Below are positions 1-5,139 of a DNA stretch of 13,819 nucleotides, piece by piece (position 1 is the stretch's first letter; every line of letters begins with the position of its first letter). The stretch lies in contig QQUK01000086.1 in assembly GCA_008501655.1 (NCBI GenBank), positions 1-13,819 of the forward strand. Direction: 5' to 3'. Both the position numbers and the translations under genes were made by a program. This stretch comes from Calditrichota bacterium. GTDB lineage: Bacteria; Zixibacteria; MSB-5A5; GN15; FEB-12. A model generated the notes under the pieces. The model saw nothing but the letters and a program-made list of their open reading frames with translations. It did no database searches and was not told where the DNA came from.

Positions 1-1
1 A

Positions 2-844
2 ATCGGCGGACTGCCTGTTTCTATACAGAATATCCGTGACGTATCTGAGATTTGTAAACGGCATCATATTCCATTTTTCTTTGATTGTGCCCGTTTTGCC
101 GAAAACTGCTTTTTTATAAAACAAAATGAACCTGAATTTGCTGAAGCAACAATTCAGGAAATCGCCAAAGAAATGTTTGAACTTTCCGATGGTGCAATGA
201 TGTCCGCTAAAAAAGACGGACTGCAGAATATCGGCGGATTCATTACTTTAAATGATGGTGAAGTTTTTGAGCATTTAAAAGAGCTGATGATTATTGTTGA
301 AGGATTCCCGACTTATGGCGGATTGACCGGTCGTGATTTGGACGCGTTGGCTGTCGGCTTTTACGAAGTCATGGAAGAAGACTATCTCGATTATCGTATC
401 GACCAGATTAGATATTTAGGTGAACGTCTTAAATCAGTTGGAATGCCGATAGTTGAACCGACCGGTGGACATGCTGTTTTTATTGATGCCGGGAAATTTC
501 TCCCGCAGATCAAACCGCTTGAATTTCCGGGGCATGCTCTTGCAGTAGAATTTTATCGGGAAGGATGTATTCGTGTCTGTGAAATCGGCTCAATGATGTT
601 TGCTGATGTCGATCCTGAAACGGGAATAGAGACTCCGGCAACCCGCGAGTTAGTTAGATTGGCGATGCCAAGACGGGTATATACTGCTTCTCATTTGGAG
701 TATATTGTCGAAACAGCTGAGAAAATTGTTAAGATAAAAGATCAGTTAAGCGGATATAAAATCACAAAACAATCAAAACTGCTGAGACATTTTACCTGTG
801 ATTTAAAACCAAAGGCGATGAAAAAACTAAAACTTTTGAAATAA
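2..844 (+). CDS. tnaA: Tryptophanase (tryptophan indole-lyase), 5'-truncated by window edge
   Basis: PLP-dependent beta-eliminating lyase that splits L-tryptophan to indole, pyruvate and ammonia in the cytoplasm. The frame is open from base 2; the 280 visible residues are the C-terminal ~60% of a protein usually ~460-475 residues long. Visible: the cofactor-contact block FFDCARFAEN (Asp and Arg near the pyridine ring; the family usually has DAARFAEN), and MMSAKKDG, whose second Lys (codon 212-214) is the Schiff-base lysine. Tyrosine phenol-lyase is the close alternative. Two positions favour tryptophanase: CEIGS where TPL has the substrate-binding Arg of its MERG motif, and LLRHFT near the end, whose His matches E. 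coli TnaA His463, where TPL has Phe. No tnaB permease or TnaC-like leader is visible here. The gene ends in TAA at 842-844 with no strong terminator behind it. The first ATG visible in frame (173) is internal, not the start. Confidence 0.93.
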   Translation: MGGLPVSIQNIRDVSEICKRHHIPFFFDCARFAENCFFIKQNEPEFAEATIQEIAKEMFELSDGAMMSAKKDGLQNIGGFITLNDGEVFEHLKELMIIVEGFPTYGGLTGRDLDALAVGFYEVMEEDYLDYRIDQIRYLGERLKSVGMPIVEPTGGHAVFIDAGKFLPQIKPLEFPGHALAVEFYREGCIRVCEIGSMMFADVDPETGIETPATRELVRLAMPRRVYTASHLEYIVETAEKIVKIKDQLSGYKITKQSKLLRHFTCDLKPKAMKKLKLLK

Positions 845-932
845 TGAAGAAAAAAGTTGGCTTTTGCTCGGTTTTGTAAGAAAAAATTGAGCAGATATTG
901 AAAAATTATTCAACAATTTGCCCGGTTTTCGG

Positions 933-957
933 ACTATATATATAATACTATATATAT
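933..957. repeat. AT-rich direct repeat with dyad symmetry
   Basis: The 11-mer ACTATATATAT occurs at 933-943 and again at 947-957 (14-base period). The block is also roughly palindromic: GGA (931-933) and TCC (957-959) flank two TATATATA runs (935-942 and 949-956) around a 6-base centre. It could fold as the stem of a weak terminator for tnaA, be a protein-binding site, or simply be a flexible AT tract. I see no third copy and no spacer structure, so it is not CRISPR-like. Confidence 0.45.
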
Positions 958-1103
958 CCCTTAATCCCGGTTTGTCATCGTAAGCTGTTTCTTAACAATG
1001 GAATAGAAAAAGAGATGAAAAATGGGTTGATTGTTGGCAGTGTTATTGCTCTGAACTGATTGAATAAAGCCTTGGAAAACGCAAAAATCGCTCTTTTGAT
1101 TTC

Positions 1104-1132
1104 TTGACTTATTCTATGGAACTTTATATAAT
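1104..1132 (+). promoter_or_regulatory. Sigma-70-type promoter for the T9SS operon
   Basis: TTGACT at 1104-1109 and a perfect TATAAT at 1127-1132 are separated by exactly 17 bases, the optimum for housekeeping sigma factors. Transcription would begin near 1139, leaving an untranslated leader of about 85 bases before the sortase gene. This is unlike the -33 TTTG / -7 TAnnTTTG promoter of classical Bacteroidota. No operator is recognisable around it. Confidence 0.7.
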
Positions 1133-1153
1133 CTAAAGGTTTATACAAATAAG

Positions 1154-1159
1154 AAGGAG
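1154..1159 (+). promoter_or_regulatory. Orphan Shine-Dalgarno-like sequence in the leader
   Basis: AAGGAG, the strongest anti-Shine-Dalgarno match in the leader, is followed at normal spacing by no ATG, GTG or TTG. The only near-start is ATA at 1166-1168, which would give a four-residue peptide ending at TAA 1178-1180. It lies 65 bases before the TTG chosen for the sortase, too far to serve it directly. It may act as a ribosome standby site, mark a sequence error, or be chance. Confidence 0.4.
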
Positions 1160-1224
1160 ATACATATAGCTCATAGTTAAAAGAATTGTTTAAGTTAGTT
1201 TAAAATTAAGGTATAACAATTATT

Positions 1225-4200
1225 TTGTACGAGCTTTATTGTATCCAATTTCAAAGCAGGTCGTCCTCTCGTCCTGTACTATTTCCTTTTACAAGATTAA
1301 CTCTGTTGAGTTTTGTGTTGTTTTTAACAGTTGCTATTCAGGTGAATGCAAAAGTTATTTCAAACTCCGGCAACAGTTCAACTGTTAAAATTTCAATTGA
1401 TGGACAGAGATTAAAAACATTTACAAATCCAAACGGTACTGTCAGCTTTTATCAGGCTGAGAATATTGCTGTACCTTTGGATGGTGATTTTTCTGTGACA
1501 AATGTTACGACTGGTTCTCTTGGATCTTATACAAAGAATCTGATAAATCAACCGGTAGCTTTGGAAAGTGAGATTTTGAAATATTCAAAACCGGTTTATG
1601 TTAAAGGTTTGAAAATTTACACTCTTTTCATTTTTCCGGTTGTCTCTGACGGGGTAATCGAAACAGTTCAGTTTGACCTGAGTATCACCGGTTCTTTTGA
1701 TAATTCATCAAGAGGGGATAGTAAGTTAGACGGGATGCTTGAAAAGTCTATCATAAATTATTCGTTAATACCTAAAAAATATAATTCTCTGAAATCCTCT
1801 GCTCTGGCTGCAGCCGGACCGTTTGAATCAACGGAAGACTGGATTAAACTTTCTGTTAATCAAAACGGAGTCTACCGGGTGACCGGTGCCCAGCTTGATG
1901 CTTCCGGTTATTCTGTGACCGGTCAGGCATCATCGAATCTGCATCTTTATAACGCCGGAGGAAAAGCTTTAGAAGTCTATAATAATGAACCTCGCCCTGA
2001 ATTTAACGAAGTAGCAATAATTATTGAAGATGGCGGTGACGGGATTTTTAATACCAATGATTACTTCCTTTTTTATGGGGAGTCATTAAGCAGGTATGTG
2101 TATGATTCAACGGTACAATACGTCAGGCATGCTTATGCTGATAATAATATCTATTGGGTCTCTTTTTCAAATCTTTCAAGCGGACATCGCATGACAACCC
2201 GAGATGTCTCGTTAAATGGTGTTGTCGGAGGTTCCGTTGATACAACGATATCAAGATTTGAAAAGAGAGTACATGTAGAGCAGGATAATATGTTGCGTGC
2301 TTTGGTAAATAATGAGATCGATGATTATTACACCTGGTTCTGGTCGAATCAAACAGAGATGAACTTTTTTGTAGATGCCAGCGGTATCGTCCCGAATGAT
2401 ACTGTTGATATCACCCTTGTTGGTAAAACAATTGATACAACCGGTTCAATCGATGAAATCGGTTATATTGATTTGTATATAAATTCAGTAAAAGGGATAA
2501 ATAAAAACTGTAATTTATCCGGTTGTACTTATCAGGCGACAAACTTTATAAACGGTTCCAATTCTGTGTTGATGGAATTAACATTTAACAATTCTATCAA
2601 TCCGTATTTTGATTATATGGAGTACAGTTATGAGTCATACATTCAGGCTTCATTAAACAAAATCGAGTTTGCATTGGAACCGGTTACAGCAGCAGCTGAG
2701 ATTCTATTACAACCTTTTTCCGTAGAACCGTTACTTCTTGATATCTCAGATCCGCAGAACCCTGTTATTTTAGAAGGTGGAAATCTTACAGGGAACGTGT
2801 TTACCTTTTATGATCAACTTTCAGGAATTGAGTATGGTCATTATTCTGCTTCTCAAAAAAACGTTAATTTATCTGTTTCAAATATCGCATATACTACAAC
2901 AAAAGACTTGTATACTTCATCCGAACAGATTGACTGTTTTGTCGTCGCTCCACAGATATTTGAAAATTCTATGCTTGAATATATCAATTACAGGGAGAAT
3001 CAGGGGAACTCTCTTGAGTTTGTCTCAATCGAAGATATCATGGATAATTTTTCATTCGGACTTTATGATCCGACAGCTATCCGCGATTTCCTGAAAAATG
3101 CGTATGAAACTTATCCTACCCCAAGACCTTCTGCTGTTCTCTTTGTCGGTGATGCAAATTATGATTTTAAGAATTACTTATCTACCAATCTGCCAAATTA
3201 TGTACCGGCATATATTCATGAATATGACCATACATCTTCAGATGATAACTATGTTTATTTTGGCAGTTTCGGATTGCTGGATTCTGATACTACTTATGAT
3301 ACATCTCAGGCATCGTTTGATATCGGGTATGATATGGTCTCCTCCCGCTGGCCGGTAAGGTCTTCATCGGAGATAGCTGCCGTAACTGCAAAGTTTCAGG
3401 AGTATGAATCTTCAGCTGATTTTGGTATATGGCGGAACAATATAACAATCGTAGCCGATGATGAATACGGTTCAAACAATGCTGAATATTTTCATACGAC
3501 ACAAGCGGAAACACTTGAGAACTCACATCTGCCTCTTGTCTTTAACAGAGATAAAATCTACCTGTGGGAATATCCTTTCGTCAGCGGTGAAAAACCTGAT
3601 GTGAATGATGCAATTGTAAAATCATTTAATAGCGGCTCTCTGCTGGTTAACTACATTGGTCATGGGAATCCAAATGTGTGGGCACATGAAAACGTCTTTT
3701 CAGTTTCTGATGATTTACCAAGGTTACAAAATGAACAGAACCTTCCTTTGGTCGTTGCAGCATCCTGTGCAATTGGTTTCTTTGATGATCCATTCAGAGA
3801 AGGGATGGCTGAACGTCTGTTAGCTATGGACGCCAGCGGTTGTATTGGTGTAATATCAGCAACAAGACTTGTATATTCTTCGGATAACTCTTTATTTAAC
3901 CGTAAACTTTTTGACAAACTATTTTACGATGACGGATTAACAATCTGTGAGGCTGTTTATGCGGCTAAAATTGAAAGACAATACAATGGCGGAACACCTA
4001 CTCCTATTACAAATGACCGGAATTATCTATATTTTGGTGATCCGTTTACAAAACTTGCAATCCCGTATTACGATATCCAATTCACAAATGCGCCTGATTC
4101 TTTTAATGCTTTGGGCAAAGTTACTGTATCCGGCGAAATTATAGATGCTAATAGCAATAAAGTAGTTCAGGACGGTACTTTGTTTGTTAAAGTGTTAGAT

Positions 4201-5121
4201 TCCGAAAGAGAAAAGACCTATCAGCTCAAGGATGCCAATGGTCTTGTCATTCGAGAAGTTGATTATTCTATCAATGGACCTGTTATATATAACGGCTCTG
4301 TTTCGGTGACAGGAGGAGATTTTACTTTTGAGTTTATACCGCCTCTTGATATCGGGTTCGGCGGGAACGGTGCTAAAATATCAGCATACGCATCGTTAAA
4401 TAATATTGATGCCTCCGGCTACGTTGATTCTATTGCGGTGGCAGATTCAATTTATACAACATCTGATTCTCTCGGTCCGGAAATTTCGATACATTTTGAT
4501 GGTCATCCAAACTTTGTTTCCGGTGATATAGTTTCAAAAACTGATATCGCACGAATTCAGATTTCCGATGAATCCGGAATCAATTTAGCAGGCGGGTTAG
4601 GTCATGGACTTTCTCTGGTTATTGATAATCAGACTGAGACAGCGGTCAATTTAAATAATCTGTTTGAGTCGGACAAAGATTCTTATCAATCAGGAGCGGT
4701 AGAGTATGCATTATCTGATTTATCCGGAGGAAGCCATAATTTCAAAATAAAAGCATGGGATAACGCAAATAATTTTACTACGTACGAATTTGACCTGAAT
4801 ATTAATACAAATACTGATTTAGAAATAGTTGATTTACTGAACTACCCGAACCCGATGCAGAGTTCAACCCGGTTTTCGTTTACATTGACTCAGGCTGTGG
4901 AAAAATTTGTCCTCGATATTTTTACTCTATCTGGAAAAAAAATAAATTCTTTTGTCCGTGAGTCTCTTGAACCTACCTACTATGACGATATAGTATGGAA
5001 CGGACAGGATTTAGATGGGGACAGGGTAGCCACAGAAGTCTATATATATAAAGCCACTGCGCATCCCAGTAATGGGGGAAAAGCTGTGGAATCATTTGGA
5101 AAAATAATTTTAATTAATTAA
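1225..5121 (+). CDS. porU: PorU-like type IX secretion sortase (peptidase family C25)
   Basis: Cell-surface cysteine peptidase that, in the T9SS, removes the C-terminal sorting domain of exported cargo and joins the cargo to the surface. 1298 residues, within the usual PorU range. Signal peptide at about 20-42 (hydrophobic LTLLSFVLFLTVAIQVNA, then Lys). An N-terminal beta-rich region precedes the C25 domain at about 570-946. The catalytic pair is visible: His813 in NYIGHGN and Cys848 in AASCAIGFFDDPF, the PorU-type pattern (compare TATCEF.RFDDP), followed by SATRLVYS and YLYFGDP. Ig-like segments follow, then a T9SS sorting-type/FlgD-like domain (1203-1298) from NYPNPMQSSTRF to GKIILIN; PorU carries one as well. 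TTG at 1225 is the first conventional start after the in-frame stop at 1207-1209, but its Shine-Dalgarno is weak (AAGG 1208-1211, 13 bases away); ATT at 1219 would be better spaced. First gene of the operon, 18 bases before the porV-like gene, as porU and porV are neighbours in P. gingivalis. A gingipain-like cargo protease is the less likely alternative. Confidence 0.85.
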   Translation: MYELYCIQFQSRSSSRPVLFPFTRLTLLSFVLFLTVAIQVNAKVISNSGNSSTVKISIDGQRLKTFTNPNGTVSFYQAENIAVPLDGDFSVTNVTTGSLGSYTKNLINQPVALESEILKYSKPVYVKGLKIYTLFIFPVVSDGVIETVQFDLSITGSFDNSSRGDSKLDGMLEKSIINYSLIPKKYNSLKSSALAAAGPFESTEDWIKLSVNQNGVYRVTGAQLDASGYSVTGQASSNLHLYNAGGKALEVYNNEPRPEFNEVAIIIEDGGDGIFNTNDYFLFYGESLSRYVYDSTVQYVRHAYADNNIYWVSFSNLSSGHRMTTRDVSLNGVVGGSVDTTISRFEKRVHVEQDNMLRALVNNEIDDYYTWFWSNQTEMNFFVDASGIVPNDTVDITLVGKTIDTTGSIDEIGYIDLYINSVKGINKNCNLSGCTYQATNFINGSNSVLMELTFNNSINPYFDYMEYSYESYIQASLNKIEFALEPVTAAAEILLQPFSVEPLLLDISDPQNPVILEGGNLTGNVFTFYDQLSGIEYGHYSASQKNVNLSVSNIAYTTTKDLYTSSEQIDCFVVAPQIFENSMLEYINYRENQGNSLEFVSIEDIMDNFSFGLYDPTAIRDFLKNAYETYPTPRPSAVLFVGDANYDFKNYLSTNLPNYVPAYIHEYDHTSSDDNYVYFGSFGLLDSDTTYDTSQASFDIGYDMVSSRWPVRSSSEIAAVTAKFQEYESSADFGIWRNNITIVADDEYGSNNAEYFHTTQAETLENSHLPLVFNRDKIYLWEYPFVSGEKPDVNDAIVKSFNSGSLLVNYIGHGNPNVWAHENVFSVSDDLPRLQNEQNLPLVVAASCAIGFFDDPFREGMAERLLAMDASGCIGVISATRLVYSSDNSLFNRKLFDKLFYDDGLTICEAVYAAKIERQYNGGTPTPITNDRNYLYFGDPFTKLAIPYYDIQFTNAPDSFNALGKVTVSGEIIDANSNKVVQDGTLFVKVLDSEREKTYQLKDANGLVIREVDYSINGPVIYNGSVSVTGGDFTFEFIPPLDIGFGGNGAKISAYASLNNIDASGYVDSIAVADSIYTTSDSLGPEISIHFDGHPNFVSGDIVSKTDIARIQISDESGINLAGGLGHGLSLVIDNQTETAVNLNNLFESDKDSYQSGAVEYALSDLSGGSHNFKIKAWDNANNFTTYEFDLNINTNTDLEIVDLLNYPNPMQSSTRFSFTLTQAVEKFVLDIFTLSGKKINSFVRESLEPTYYDDIVWNGQDLDGDRVATEVYIYKATAHPSNGGKAVESFGKIILIN
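4831..5118 (+). other. T9SS-type C-terminal sorting domain of the PorU-like protein
   Basis: Residues 1203-1298. It shows the usual order of this fold: NYPNPM opening, amphipathic strand RFSFTL, the V-L-D-I-F-T-L-S-G-K core, IVWNGQDLDGDRV (the Trp-Asn-Gly-x-Asp-x-x-Gly turn), VYIYKA, and a terminal GKIILIN strand. PorU homologues keep such a domain although they are the processing enzyme. Confidence 0.75.
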
Positions 5122-5127
5122 TAGTTT

Positions 5128-5133
5128 TAGGAG
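5128..5133 (+). promoter_or_regulatory. Ribosome binding site of the porV-like gene
   Basis: TAGGAG lies 6 bases before ATG 5140. A second ATG at 5136 is in another frame and closes quickly, so 5140 is the start; it opens a normal signal peptide. Confidence 0.75.
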
Positions 5134-5139
5134 AAATGT

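Larger units (their letters stand above)
845..1224. other. Intergenic region between tnaA and the T9SS operon
   Basis: 380 bases without a credible gene. From left to right it holds: a weak imperfect inverted repeat (TGCTC at 865-869 with GAGCA at 889-893, poor terminator quality, no clean U-tract); a small TTGAA/TTCAA hairpin at 898-913; an AT-rich direct repeat at 933-957; a strong sigma-70-type promoter at 1104-1132; and a purine-rich AAGGAG at 1154-1159. The only short ORFs with ATG (844-879, 11 codons; 1015-1059, 14 codons) have no convincing start signal or family resemblance. Transcript changeover from tnaA to the downstream operon must occur here. Confidence 0.7.

Noticed and set aside
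2..844. Tyrosine phenol-lyase
   Set aside because: It lacks the Arg of the MERG motif and has His rather than Phe in the LR-H-FT position near the C-terminus.
844..879. 11-codon ORF overlapping the tnaA stop codon
   Set aside because: Too short, lysine-rich by virtue of an A-run, with no independent support.
865..893. Rho-independent terminator behind tnaA
   Set aside because: The stem is only TGCTC/GAGCA with mismatches and a large A/T loop, and no T-run follows at the right place.
1015..1059. Short hydrophobic ORF (14 codons) in the intergenic region
   Set aside because: No good Shine-Dalgarno spacing, upstream of the promoter, and no regulatory codon pattern such as a run of Trp codons.
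2777..3358. Two + strand frames (2777-3094 and 3098-3358) inside the sortase gene
   Set aside because: Shifted-frame shadows of the C25 peptidase coding region, with no ribosome site and no family resemblance.
1225..5121. Gingipain-type cargo protease instead of a sortase
   Set aside because: The Cys motif with FDDP following, the overall length and the adjacent porV-like gene match PorU better; gingipains show a different sequence after the catalytic Cys.
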